Shown here: positions 33,801-41,795 of the stretch, one piece after another
Numbering within the stretch: position 1 is the stretch's first letter
Layout of the letters: every line of letters starts with the position of its first letter
The notes under the pieces: model-generated
What the model was told of the DNA's origin: nothing
Databases searched by the model: none
What the model saw: the letters and a program-made list of their open reading frames with translations, nothing else
Position numbers and translations under genes: made by a program
Assembly: GCA_964519955.1 (NCBI GenBank)
Contig: CAZFLM010000001.1
Coordinates: forward strand, 186,001-250,000
DNA: 64,000 nt
Direction: 5' to 3'
Source: CAZFLM01 sp964519955
GTDB taxonomy: Bacteria; Armatimonadota; Chthonomonadetes; Chthonomonadales; CAJBBX01

Positions 33801-35147
33801 GAAGTGCTGCTCGACTGCCTCCGCCATGCGCGGTCGATCGTCGGCATGGACGAGCGCGTCGAAGGCCTCGAACGTCTCCGGGATGGCGCCGACCTCGTAG
33901 CCCAGCATCGTGTAGAAGCGCGGGTTCCGTACCACCCGATCGCCTCGGATGTCCCAGTCCCAGAGCCCGTCGTCGGTGGCGGCCATGGTCAGCCGCAGCG
34001 TCTCCTCGCTAGCCCTCAGTTCGTGCTCGATGCGCTTCCGCTCGGTCAGGTCGCGCCCGATCGCGAGCACGTATGGTCCGTTCCCGAGGTCCGCGAGTCT
34101 GGCGCTCACCTCGACCGGCACCTCGCGCCCATCTCTGGCGAGGTGGGCGGCCTCGAACACTACGCTCCCCTCGGCCCGCAAGCGGGCCGCCGCCCGCCTG
34201 CCCGCCTCCGCGGAACGAGGCGCCAGAATATCGGACACCGGCATCGCGGCGAACTCGTCGTGCGTGTAGCCGAGACACTCCTCCGCCGCCCTGTTCGCGG
34301 CTTCGATGCGGCTCGGCATCCCATCGGCATCGAGCCTCGCCAGGAACACAGCATCGTTGGCCGCGTCGAACAGCGCGCGGAATCGGGCCTCGCCGTCCCT
34401 GGCGGCCTGCGCTTGAGCCGCGCTCTCGTCCAGCATCCGGTTCATCACCCGCCCGATCTCGGCAGACTCGTGCGAGCCGAGGTCCGGGATGCGGGCCGCG
34501 CGGTCGCCAGACAGGTATGCGTCGGCGGCCGCCTCGACCCGGGCGAGGTCGCGCAGGAAGTTGGCGCGCATGAGCGCCCAGATGAGGACGCATCCCAGCA
34601 GCGCGACCGCTGCAACCACCGAGCCGCGGAGGAGGATGTACCGGGACTCGTGCTGTTTGCGCGCACCCAGGTCGGTCTCGGTGTAGAGAACGGCGACACC
34701 CGAGGGCGCCGCAGTCACCGGGCACGCGACCTGCACCGTGAGTCGATCGCTGGAAATGCGCGACTGCATGCCCCGCGTCCTGCGTGCCTGCTCGACCAGC
34801 GCCGCCGCCAGTGGCCGCAGCGCGCCCGCCTCGCGCCCCCGCAGGGCCGGGTCCGACGCCTCGGCGATGCGCCCCGAGGCATCGCACACCAGTGCCAGGA
34901 GCACGTACGGTTGCCGTGCGAGCATCTGCAACTGCTCTGTCACGCTGGCGCCCCCGCCCCCTCGCATCGCGTGCTCGAGATAGGGCACGGCGACGTGGCT
35001 GAGCGCGACAGCCCGAGGCACGAACACGTGCTCTAGGCTCCGGTCCGAGACCGCACGATCGTGCCACATGGACACGGCAGTCGCAGCCAATGTGATGGCG
35101 AAGACCAGGAGCGGAACACTCGTGCGGAGAGGGAGCGAGACCCTCAT
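30834..35147 (-). CDS. Giant membrane sensor kinase: HAMP, several PAS, GAF, HisKA_2-type
   Basis: 1437 residues. Membrane segments at about 10-28 and 178-198 flank a periplasmic sensor of about 150 residues. HAMP follows (about 199-245), then three PAS domains (about 255-630), a GAF domain (about 640-835) with a Cys cluster (LECMCGNILCGRF near 716), and three more PAS domains (about 840-1200). The transmitter has EVHHRVKNNLQMISGLL near 1222 and an ATPase with LLLNELLTNALKHAF near 1329, which is the HisKA_2/HWE-like subclass. AGGAG precedes the ATG by 9 nt. Such kinases usually phosphorylate stand-alone regulators, here perhaps the NarL-type protein just upstream and the receiver of the hybrid kinase just downstream. 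Confidence 0.92.
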   Translation of the reverse strand: MRVSLPLRTSVPLLVFAITLAATAVSMWHDRAVSDRSLEHVFVPRAVALSHVAVPYLEHAMRGGGGASVTEQLQMLARQPYVLLALVCDASGRIAEASDPALRGREAGALRPLAAALVEQARRTRGMQSRISSDRLTVQVACPVTAAPSGVAVLYTETDLGARKQHESRYILLRGSVVAAVALLGCVLIWALMRANFLRDLARVEAAADAYLSGDRAARIPDLGSHESAEIGRVMNRMLDESAAQAQAARDGEARFRALFDAANDAVFLARLDADGMPSRIEAANRAAEECLGYTHDEFAAMPVSDILAPRSAEAGRRAAARLRAEGSVVFEAAHLARDGREVPVEVSARLADLGNGPYVLAIGRDLTERKRIEHELRASEETLRLTMAATDDGLWDWDIRGDRVVRNPRFYTMLGYEVGAIPETFEAFDALVHADDRPRMAEAVEQHFAGRSDGYEVELRLRAADGSWRWVLSRGKVVSRAADGSPLRMLGTHVDITDRRRAEEAARASAREHQAILQTAISGFWRVGSDGKLLEVNGAYCRMSGYSEAELLGMHTSDLDSSETAEVTAERMRAVMDRGHARFEARHRRKDGAGVDVEASAQRHPLLEGQMFAFFRDITAEKRAARETEATVRLLEILNARTSLREMMQGLLGFMRDLSGCDAVGIRLRDGDDYPYYETSGFDAEFVRKETHLCARGSAGEMLRDAAGNPVLECMCGNILCGRFNPALPFFTKGGSFVSNGTTRLLASTTEDDRQARTRNRCNGEGYESVMLVPLRAGGETFGLLQLNDRSEGRFSVEFVALVERLAGDVAIALAQRQAEEALRQERDVLQGVMDGAGDIHLAYLDRDGNFVRVNQTYAASCGYAPEEMVGKNYFALSAATGNESVFACVRDTGESYQAFDRPLAYPDHPERGTTYWDWALTPVKEPSGEVQGMVLSLHETTARRQADEQRHAALAKYRVLFELLPVAVTVADGAGQIVEANARADALLGLERSEGVGRTITAPEWQVVRMDGSAMPPEEFASARALREQRLVGPVDVGMVRLDGGTSWISVTAAPVEHYGIVVAFSDISDLRRAEAERQEFDRQRQLALSAANLGWWHYDPATRDTWWDERCREVFGLPVSRGDVDVIASRIVAEDRERMWACVRAALDPLEPRPYCIEYRICLADGSTRWVQAHGMAEFEGDGAGRRAVSLVGTVADITERKRAEAGMREALADKEALLKEVHHRVKNNLQMISGLLTLQSEDLADPLFVDALAESQGRIKSMAMVHEKLYQAGDLAHLDCQAYVRDLAADLFRVHLAPGRAIRFDLSVPPITLDLSMAIPCALLLNELLTNALKHAFQDCPGDPGNLLSVRWEDDADCWALTVADNGRGMPDKIGGEQAATLGLRLVHMLARQLRGAARLEPGPGCRWVVRFPKRTSNVGRPYFSPDGPAPHM

Positions 35148-35344
35148 GCGGCCGATCTCCTATCACACATGGTCCCACGGGCCCGTTGCGGCCCGACAGG
35201 GCGCTGAGAGAGCAATCCAGACCGGCGAACCCGGGACTTGCCGCCACAGTGCTCGCTGTGACCGGCCGGGCCAGGGCGCGGCGTTGCCATCGGTCGGCCG
35301 GACGCGCGGGGAGGTGCGGCGATGAACCTGCCCCGTTGAGGCGG

Positions 35345-36007
35345 CTAGTTGTTGGGATCGGCGTCGGACTGGAGCAGGCCGGTCCTGAAGGCGTGGCGGA
35401 CCAACTCCGTGTGGCTCGTCAGGCCGAGCTTGCGCATCACGCGGCCGCGGTGCGTCTCGGCCGTTCGCGGACTGATGGAGAGCCGCTCACCGATCTGGCT
35501 GTTGCTCAGTCCCTCGGCAGCCAGGTGCAGCACCTCCCGCTCGCGGGTGGTCAGCGCAGCGTGCGGATCGACGTCGGTCTGCGAGGTCAGGTTGAGCAGG
35601 GAGTCGATCAACTGACTGGAGAGGGCGCCGCCCAGGTAGCGCCGGCCGGTCACCGCGTGCCCGATCGCCTCGACAAGCACCTCGACCCCCGAGTCCTTGA
35701 GCACGTAGGCCATCGCCCCGTTGCGCAGCGCCTGGATGACCACCTTGTCCATCGGGTGCATGGACAGAATGACGACCTTGGTGTCCGGACACCGGTGCGT
35801 CACCTCCCGAGTGACGTCGAGCCCGCCGAGTCCGGGCATCGTCAGGTCGGTGACGAGTACATGGGGTCTGAGACGCTCCACCATCGTGACGGCGGCCAGA
35901 CCGTCCTTGGCCTCACCCACCACCCGGATCTGCGCCCGTGTCTCCAGCAGTGCGCGCAGCCCCTGGCGCACCACATCATGGTCGTCGGCCAACACCACAT
36001 CGATCAT
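35345..36007 (-). CDS. NarL/LuxR-family response regulator
   Basis: 220 residues. Receiver domain 1-120 with DDH near 8-10, the phospho-acceptor Asp in VLVTDLTMPG near 54 and the conserved Lys in YVLKDSG near 104. The C-terminal LuxR-type helix-turn-helix is LTTREREVLHLAAEGLSNSQIGERLSISPRTAETHRGRVMRKLG (about 150-195). GAGGG lies 7 nt before the ATG. It is the first gene of the three-gene sensor group on this strand and the probable output of one or both giant kinases. Its target genes are unknown. The divergent chemotaxis receptor is a positional candidate. Confidence 0.93.
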   Translation of the reverse strand: MIDVVLADDHDVVRQGLRALLETRAQIRVVGEAKDGLAAVTMVERLRPHVLVTDLTMPGLGGLDVTREVTHRCPDTKVVILSMHPMDKVVIQALRNGAMAYVLKDSGVEVLVEAIGHAVTGRRYLGGALSSQLIDSLLNLTSQTDVDPHAALTTREREVLHLAAEGLSNSQIGERLSISPRTAETHRGRVMRKLGLTSHTELVRHAFRTGLLQSDADPNN

Positions 36008-36535
36008 AGCGATACCCTCACCCTCACATGTACGTAACCACCAGCGCCGGCGCGGCGGCCAGCGGCCGTCCAGGTCGCCGTGCAGACACCTACTACATCA
36101 TGCGGACGAGGCCGCGACACCTTCTGGCTCTGTTGTTGGCACCAGCGGAGTGCGCGGAAATGGGGGCGGACCCGTACGCCATCAGCGGGATGCCCCGTAC
36201 GTGCGCAACGTCTGGGTGCGCGTGGCCGATGGGGCACGGGCGAGTCGCGGGAGACGACGCCGGCCTGCGGCTTCCAGCACGCCGCGGGCCTGTCTGCTAT
36301 CTCCGCACGCCGAATTGCGGGGCTGCCCGCATGCCCAGAATCCGAGCCGAAGCCGCTAATAGGGTCGTTGAGTTCCCAGTGGTCGCGTCGCGGCCGGCCC
36401 ACCCGCCACTCGCTGCACATGGACCGGCCGTCTCGCTCGATCGGCGGCCGTCGCGCCATTGGGACAGACAGCTCGCCGCGTGTGCTGCAACCCGCTGCGC
36501 TCGTCGCCCGCGGCTGGTGCAGCCAGGAGAACGAT
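36008..36535. other. Divergent intergenic region, no gene seen
   Basis: It separates the response regulator (minus) and the chemotaxis receptor (plus) and must hold both promoters. Open frames here lack ribosome sites and have shadow-like Arg/Pro-rich composition. I could not identify confident promoter boxes or operators. Confidence 0.5.
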
Positions 36536-38674
36536 ATGAAGTGGTTCCTCAACCTCAGAACAGGGCGCAAGATCGGCGTGGGCTTCGGCCTGGCCACGGC
36601 GGTCGCGCTGCTAGTTGGCACGATAGCCATCTCGCGTATGGCCCAGATGGACGCCATCACGCATAAGATCACGTCGGACCCGATGCCTGGTCTGGCCACG
36701 GTGGGGCAGATGTGGTCCTCCGCGCGCCAGTACCGCATCCGCCAGTTGCGGCACACCATGTACACGGATCCGGCCAAGAAGGCTTCGATCGCGGCGGACG
36801 CGCAGAAAGCCGCCAACGAAGTCGACACGTACCTGGCCCAGTACGAGAAGACGATCGACGACCCGCAGGACCGCAAGAATTTCGACGAACTCAAGGGCGC
36901 CTGGACGACCTACCTGGCCTTCTCGCCGCGGATCTGGGCCTTGAGCAAGCAGGGCGACGCGAAGGCGGCGGTCGGCATCCTCGATGGCGAGGCGGGCGAC
37001 CACTTCCGCAGCAAGTTCGACACCGCCGCGGCCAAGGTGCTCGAGTGGAACAAGAAGTACGGGGAGAGGCTGGCCGACCAGGGACGCGAGACGGCCGCAG
37101 CCGCGCGCACGCTGATGATCGGCCTCCTCGCGGCGCTTGCAGCCTTTGCCATGTCCGTGGCATGGTTCATATCGAGGATCGTGGGCCGCAACGTCGAGGG
37201 GTTCATCACCAGGCTAGAGACCATGCGGACCGTCTGCGTCACGAACCTGCAGTCCGCCATCGAGGCGATGGAGCAGGGCGACCTGACCGCCACCATCACG
37301 ACCGGCACAACCGCGATCGACGTCAAGACCAAGGACGACTTCGGCGCCCTGGCGACCACGTTCAACGGCATGCTGATGCAGGTGAAGTCGATGATCGAAG
37401 CGTTCCAGCGATCGCAGGCTCATCTGCGCGAGGTCATCGCCAGCATCCAGACCGAGGCGGCAGCCGTCGCGAGCACCAGCACGCAGCTCTCCGCGTCGGC
37501 GTCTGCCGCCGGCACCGCGTCGAATGAGATCGCGGACGCCATCCAGGACGTTGCCCGCGGAGCAGGACAGGCCGCCACGACAAGCCAGGAGATGGCGAAG
37601 GGCACCGAGCAGCAGGCCCGCAACGCCACCGAGGCCGCAGGGGCCATGGACCGGCTGCAGCAGGCCATCAGGCAGGTTCAGACGGGCAGTAGCAAGCAGC
37701 GCAAGGCGGCCGTGTCCGCCGAGGTGGGCGCTCGCGACGCCGAGACGTCGGTCAAGGGCGTCGCGACGTCGGCCAAGCAAGTGACCGCGATGGCCCAGCA
37801 GGCGTCCGCGGTGGCGCAGAGCAGCGGCAAGACGGTCGAGGACACCGTCGCCAGCATGAGCCGCATCCAGGACCTGGTGCAGGCGTCCGCCGAACGCGTC
37901 GAGGAGCTGGGCCGCAAGGGGCAGGAGATCGGCGCGATCGTGGAGACGATCGAGCAGATCGCCGAACAGACCAACCTGCTCGCCCTGAACGCGGCCATCG
38001 AGGCGGCGCGAGCCGGCGAGCACGGCCGCGGATTCGCCGTCGTGGCGGACGAGGTGCGCAAGCTGGCCGAGCGCTCGGCAGGAGCCACGAAGGAGATCGC
38101 GGACCTGATCGGCGCCGTGCGCAGCGAGGTGGACGCGGCGGTCAAGGCGATGTCGGCGAGTAGCTCCGAGGTCGCCGCCGGCGCTCGGCTGAGCCGCGAA
38201 GCTGGGTCCGCACTGGGCGAGATCCTGACCGCCGCTCAGAGCGTCGCCCAAGAGGCCGAGGGCGTGACCGGCGTCGCCGAGGCGATGCTCACGACGGTGG
38301 GCACGGTCTTGAACGCTGCCGACGAGGTGCTGAGGGCCGCGGACGCCAACGAGCAGGCGATCCAGGAGATGGCCGCCGGCTCCGATCAGGTGTCTGGCGC
38401 CATCACGACCGTCGCCTCCATCTCCGAGGAATCGGCAGCCGGCGCCCAGCAGATGAGCGCAGCGGCCGAAGAGGTCTCCGCGAGCGCACAGAACGTGTCG
38501 GCGGCCATCGAGGAACAGACGGCGAGCGTCGAGGAAGTCAGCGCGGCATCGGCGGAGCTAGACCGGTTGGCAATGCGCGTGGCTGAGCTGCTGGCGCAGT
38601 TCAAGATAGAGGATCGCGCGGCCGAGTCGCACCGCGGCCTGCGAGTTGTGAGCGGCCAGCAGCGGGCCGCCTAG
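36536..38674 (+). CDS. Methyl-accepting chemotaxis protein
   Basis: 712 residues from the ATG at 36536, with AGGAG 7 nt upstream; longer in-frame extension has no site. Membrane segments at about 11-34 and 191-214 flank a four-helix-bundle-type periplasmic sensor (contains YRIRQLRHTMY). HAMP follows (about 215-275), and then a long coiled-coil signalling domain whose hairpin tip reads EQTNLLALNAAIEAARAGEHGRGFAVVADEVRKLAERS (about 475-515), the CheA/CheW contact. Extra Ala/Gln/Ser-rich helices give the methylation bundles. No NWETF-type CheR tail is seen. No che genes lie in this window, so it must use a remote pathway. Confidence 0.92.
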   Translation: MKWFLNLRTGRKIGVGFGLATAVALLVGTIAISRMAQMDAITHKITSDPMPGLATVGQMWSSARQYRIRQLRHTMYTDPAKKASIAADAQKAANEVDTYLAQYEKTIDDPQDRKNFDELKGAWTTYLAFSPRIWALSKQGDAKAAVGILDGEAGDHFRSKFDTAAAKVLEWNKKYGERLADQGRETAAAARTLMIGLLAALAAFAMSVAWFISRIVGRNVEGFITRLETMRTVCVTNLQSAIEAMEQGDLTATITTGTTAIDVKTKDDFGALATTFNGMLMQVKSMIEAFQRSQAHLREVIASIQTEAAAVASTSTQLSASASAAGTASNEIADAIQDVARGAGQAATTSQEMAKGTEQQARNATEAAGAMDRLQQAIRQVQTGSSKQRKAAVSAEVGARDAETSVKGVATSAKQVTAMAQQASAVAQSSGKTVEDTVASMSRIQDLVQASAERVEELGRKGQEIGAIVETIEQIAEQTNLLALNAAIEAARAGEHGRGFAVVADEVRKLAERSAGATKEIADLIGAVRSEVDAAVKAMSASSSEVAAGARLSREAGSALGEILTAAQSVAQEAEGVTGVAEAMLTTVGTVLNAADEVLRAADANEQAIQEMAAGSDQVSGAITTVASISEESAAGAQQMSAAAEEVSASAQNVSAAIEEQTASVEEVSAASAELDRLAMRVAELLAQFKIEDRAAESHRGLRVVSGQQRAA

Positions 38675-38694
38675 ATCGGGTCCCCCCACCCGAG

Positions 38695-38734
38695 TCGGGG
38701 CCGGAGCATCGCTACGGGGCAGCTCCGGCCCCGA
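38695..38734 (+). terminator. Hairpin terminator after chemotaxis receptor
   Basis: TCGGGGCCGGAGC (38695-38707) pairs with GCTCCGGCCCCGA (38722-38734), a 13-bp perfect stem with a 14-nt loop, followed by TCTTT. It lies 21 nt after the stop codon. Confidence 0.8.
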
Positions 38735-39288
38735 TCTTTGGTGTCGGGCCGGCGGCGGCGAGCGAACCGCCCCAGACCAGCCGATGCCGAGGCACGCCCG
38801 AACGCCTGGGGATCGGATGGGCCCGACCCGGCGGAAGCATCGAATGCTCCCGTGCACCCTGGCAGAAGAGGCATCGAGGCGGCCGACGCACGGGTCGACG
38901 GCAGCCATAGCGAACGAGGGAGCCCCGACGAGGCCAGGACACCTATGCGCCGCCCAGGTGCCGCTCCCATTCGAAGCCGCAGAAGGCGTAGCTCTGCTCC
39001 GTTCCTCCTCCGGCCGCCCCTATCCTGGGTGCCGGTGGAGCTGACGCCGTTCCCCCTTGTGCCGGTCGGGCCGGACCAGGACCGTCAGGCGCACGGATGC
39101 CAGCATGAGGGCGCGCGGGGACGCAGCCAGCAGCATCGCGGCGCGCGAGGCCGTCATCGTAGCCGAGCATGCGAGTCGGCAGTGTACGGCAGCGCGGGAC
39201 GCCAGCTCGCGGCCCCAGTGTCGCGGGTCCGCGCCGGAGCCGCCGGAGGCCGGGCGCGTAGCACGATCCCGCCTGCGCGAACCTGGCG
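38735..39288. other. Intergenic stretch, no gene seen
   Basis: About 550 bases between convergent genes. Open frames here have no ribosome sites and no recognisable protein features. No repeat or RNA fold was identified. Confidence 0.5.
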
Positions 39289-40275
39289 TCAGCCTTCGTC
39301 GAGATGAAGACCCGTCAACTGCTCGCAGAGCTGCCAAAGCCTGCCTGCATTGACCGGATCGGTCGTACTGGGGGCGACACCGTTCGTCAGCGCCGCGCCA
39401 TCCTCGGAGTCCCGAATGGCGATGTTGTTGTCGGCCAAGTACACCCCACCCCGCCCGTCGAGGAGCGGGCTTGTGGCGGCCCAGACCATAGTGGCGGCGC
39501 CCTGCGCCACCGTCTTCCAGCCCTTCTCGGGATCGATGATGGGCTTGCCGTCCTCGTCGATCATGCCGAAGTCTCTCGCGATCTGAAGGTCCACGTGACG
39601 TGCCAGACCGGTCTCGAGGATGCCACCGGGATGAACCGCGAAAGCCCTAACGCCGGAGTGCTGGCCGATGCTATCAAGGGCAACGGCAAAGAGGATGTTG
39701 GCCGCCTTGGACTGCGCATAGGCCTGCCAGGGGTCGTACGCGCGAACCTGGTAGTTGGGGTCGTGCAGCAGGCCGGCAACGCTCGCTCGGTGGTTGGCGG
39801 AACTCAGCGCCACGACGCGGGCGCCGCCTGCCGCGGCCAGCGCCGGCCAGAGGCGGACGGTCAACTGGAAGTGGCCCAGTACGTTGGTCGAGAACTGGCT
39901 CTCGAACCCTCGCGCATCGCGGGTCAGAGGGTTCGCCATGACGCCCGCGCAGTTGATCAGGATCTCGAGTTTGTGGGTGCGGGCGATGAGCCGCTCCGCA
40001 AAAGCATCGATCGAGGCAGGATCCATCAGGTCCATCGTGTCGAGGGTGACGCCGTCCAGTGCAGCGAGGCGCTTCCGCGCCTTCCCCACGTCGCGGGCTG
40101 GAACGACAACACGCGCGCCAGCGGACAACAGGACGCGCACGGCTTCCAGTCCGAGACCGGAGTAGCCGCCTGTCACCACCGCGGTCTTGCCGCTCAAGTC
40201 GATGCCACGAATGACGTCTTCGGCAGTGCTAGCCGCGGCAAAGGGAGAGCCAATCGGGGCTTGCGGAGTGCTCAT
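39289..40275 (-). CDS. Short-chain dehydrogenase/reductase
   Basis: 328 residues from the ATG at 40275, which overlaps the TetR stop (ATGA). Classical Rossmann motifs: TGGYSGLGLE near 37 for the cofactor, NCAGVMA near 113, a Ser in VVALSSANHR and the catalytic YAQSK near 185. It is of the extended-type length seen in retinol dehydrogenase/WWOX-like reductases, which use NADP(H) or NAD(H) on a range of alcohols and carbonyls. Co-transcription with the TetR repressor suggests an inducible detoxification or redox function. The substrate is not known. Confidence 0.9.
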   Translation of the reverse strand: MSTPQAPIGSPFAAASTAEDVIRGIDLSGKTAVVTGGYSGLGLEAVRVLLSAGARVVVPARDVGKARKRLAALDGVTLDTMDLMDPASIDAFAERLIARTHKLEILINCAGVMANPLTRDARGFESQFSTNVLGHFQLTVRLWPALAAAGGARVVALSSANHRASVAGLLHDPNYQVRAYDPWQAYAQSKAANILFAVALDSIGQHSGVRAFAVHPGGILETGLARHVDLQIARDFGMIDEDGKPIIDPEKGWKTVAQGAATMVWAATSPLLDGRGGVYLADNNIAIRDSEDGAALTNGVAPSTTDPVNAGRLWQLCEQLTGLHLDEG

Positions 40276-40838
40276 ATCGCGCGTCTTCCTTGGAGCAGGG
40301 GTTGAACGAAGCGGTCGGCGAGAAGGTGCACGCGGCGCTCGAGTGCCGCCGTCGTCGGCTTGTCTATCAGGAGGCCGTCCAGGCACAGAAGGAACACCTC
40401 CGCTGCCGCGGCATCGTCCAGGATAGTGGCGACACACTGGAGCATGACTCGGCGGTGGTGTGCGGAGACCTGAGGGTCCACACGCTTGCAGACCTCGTGG
40501 AACTCGGCCGCCATCGGTGCCCCGACCATATCGGCCCAGGGCTCAAGCACCATCAGACGACACACCTCAAGCAGGCGCTCGCAGGGGCCACCCGGCGCCT
40601 CGGAAGCCCTCTGGGCATCCGGCTGCCGGGCGACCAGCCAGTGCTGGAACACGGCCGCGAAGATGTCTTGCTTATCCCTGAAGGCCCGATACAGCAGCGT
40701 GCGCGAGATGCTGGCTCGCTTGGAGATGTCGTCGAGCGACGTCTTGGCGAACCCGAAGTTCAGGAAGCACCACCGCGCCGCATTGAGAATGCTCACCCGG
40801 CGCGCTTCGGCCTCAGTGTCCGATACCTTTGGCGGCAT
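40272..40838 (-). CDS. TetR-family transcriptional regulator
   Basis: 188 residues. The N-terminal TetR helix-turn-helix region is AARWCFLNFGFAKTSLDDISKRASISRTLLYRAFRDKQDIF (about 20-62). The rest is the helical ligand domain. The gene is coupled to the reductase by a 4-base overlap and has a palindromic operator right before its start, so the pair is probably an autoregulated unit. There is no good ribosome site before the ATG. The predicted transcript would begin at or very near the start codon. Confidence 0.92.
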   Translation of the reverse strand: MPPKVSDTEAEARRVSILNAARWCFLNFGFAKTSLDDISKRASISRTLLYRAFRDKQDIFAAVFQHWLVARQPDAQRASEAPGGPCERLLEVCRLMVLEPWADMVGAPMAAEFHEVCKRVDPQVSAHHRRVMLQCVATILDDAAAAEVFLLCLDGLLIDKPTTAALERRVHLLADRFVQPLLQGRRAI

Positions 40839-40844
40839 GGGCTC

Positions 40845-40873
40845 ACTATGACATTGGACACGCTAAATGTCAC
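40845..40873 (-). promoter_or_regulatory. TetR operator overlapping promoter
   Basis: An inverted repeat TGACATT-N10-AATGTCA lies at 40849-40872, just before the TetR ATG. On the minus strand the same DNA holds GTGACA (40873-40868), a 17-nt spacer and CATAGT (40850-40845), a plausible promoter. Transcription would begin near 40838, the A of the ATG, so the message may be leaderless. Repressor binding would cover both boxes. Confidence 0.7.
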
Positions 40874-41260
40874 GATATCTCCAGCCAGGTGGACTGACCC
40901 GCGCGGTGGTGCTGGCGGCTGGCGCCCCCACGTTCTTCCGCGCCGATGCCTGATCCAGGGAGCAACCCAGAGGCAACCCGGAGACATTCGGTTCGCGCCT
41001 GCGTGGGGTGCAGACACGAACGAGGCCGCGAATCGGGTGGATTCACGGCCTCTGAATGGGAGCCCGAAGGTGCGGCGCCCGCGAACTATCCGACGTTGCG
41101 CATGGAGTGCACGCTGAAGCCCAGGAAGCGAGGGGCGGACGGCAAGACCGGCGTGAAGCCTGGCCGCGCGCTCAAGTGCGATCGCGGCCTTCCGATCGTG
41201 GCGCTGCGCCCTGTCCTCGGCCACAGCACCGCCGGGCTCTGCTCCACGACGCCGGACCCG
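40874..41260. other. Intergenic stretch with one hairpin, no gene seen
   Basis: Open frames across this stretch (one runs on for over 250 codons on the plus strand) are antisense to the small membrane protein gene and have no ribosome site. The only structure I see is the terminator-like hairpin at 41022-41052. Confidence 0.5.
41022..41052 (-). terminator. Hairpin terminator ending zinc-ribbon cluster II
   Basis: GAGGCCG-GAATC type arms (41022-41034 and 41040-41052) pair with one small bulge. On the minus strand the stem is followed by GCGGCCTCGTTCG, the same flank that follows the tRNA terminator at 50339-50368. It lies about 210 nt beyond the last gene of the cluster. Confidence 0.55.
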
Positions 41261-41725
41261 TCATCCGAGCCCGGCGCCCCTGATCAGCGTGGCGGAGAGC
41301 ACACACGCCGCCATCCACGCGGCCGACAGGATCATGCCGCCGACCGCCGGCAGCGCCACCGTCCGCCAGCCCCCGCCGGACCGCGCGGCCGCCGCGCCCA
41401 CCCCCGCCGAGGAAGCCATGATGCCCGCCGACGCGAAGGACTGCACCGCACTCCAACCCAGGTACAGCTCGGCCAGCGCCGCCAGGATGGTAAAGGGAAT
41501 CAGCACGACGACCCCGTCCGACAGGGCACGCGCCACGCCGCCGGGCTCCGATCGCACCGATGCGTTCGACGCCCAAACGATGCCGCCGAGGACCATGGCG
41601 AGGACCTTGCCGAAGATGAGACCGCCCGCCACGCCAAGCGCCACCACCAGGGCAGTTGGCCCGATGTGCCGCGCGACGAGTGCCCCCAGGACACCGAAGC
41701 AGACGGTCGATAGCGTGGTCCCCAT
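41261..41725 (-). CDS. Small four-helix membrane protein, unknown
   Basis: 154 residues, Gly/Ala/Val-rich, with four probable membrane segments at about 5-25, 27-50, 70-90 and 120-145. A GGAAGGGGG stretch precedes the ATG. No motif is recognised. It is the last gene of zinc-ribbon cluster II, 70 nt after the HEAT/zinc-ribbon gene, and transcription probably ends at the hairpin at 41022-41052. Confidence 0.65.
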   Translation of the reverse strand: MGTTLSTVCFGVLGALVARHIGPTALVVALGVAGGLIFGKVLAMVLGGIVWASNASVRSEPGGVARALSDGVVVLIPFTILAALAELYLGWSAVQSFASAGIMASSAGVGAAAARSGGGWRTVALPAVGGMILSAAWMAACVLSATLIRGAGLG

Positions 41726-41795
41726 AGCGCCCCCTTCCGGGTCATTGGCCCCGTGTGCGTGATGGGCCTACCGCCTGTGGCGCTGCGTGCCGCTG

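Noticed and set aside
38738..39307. Possible gene after the chemotaxis receptor
   Set aside because: Arg/Pro-rich composition, no start context, overlaps the end of the dehydrogenase gene.
41041..41115. Possible tRNA next to the hairpin, because the flank resembles the tRNA flank at 50.4 kb
   Set aside because: No cloverleaf, T-loop or anticodon arm can be folded on either strand.
40946..41713. Plus-strand open frame of 255 codons
   Set aside because: It lies antisense to the small membrane protein and across an intergenic hairpin, with no ribosome site or motif.
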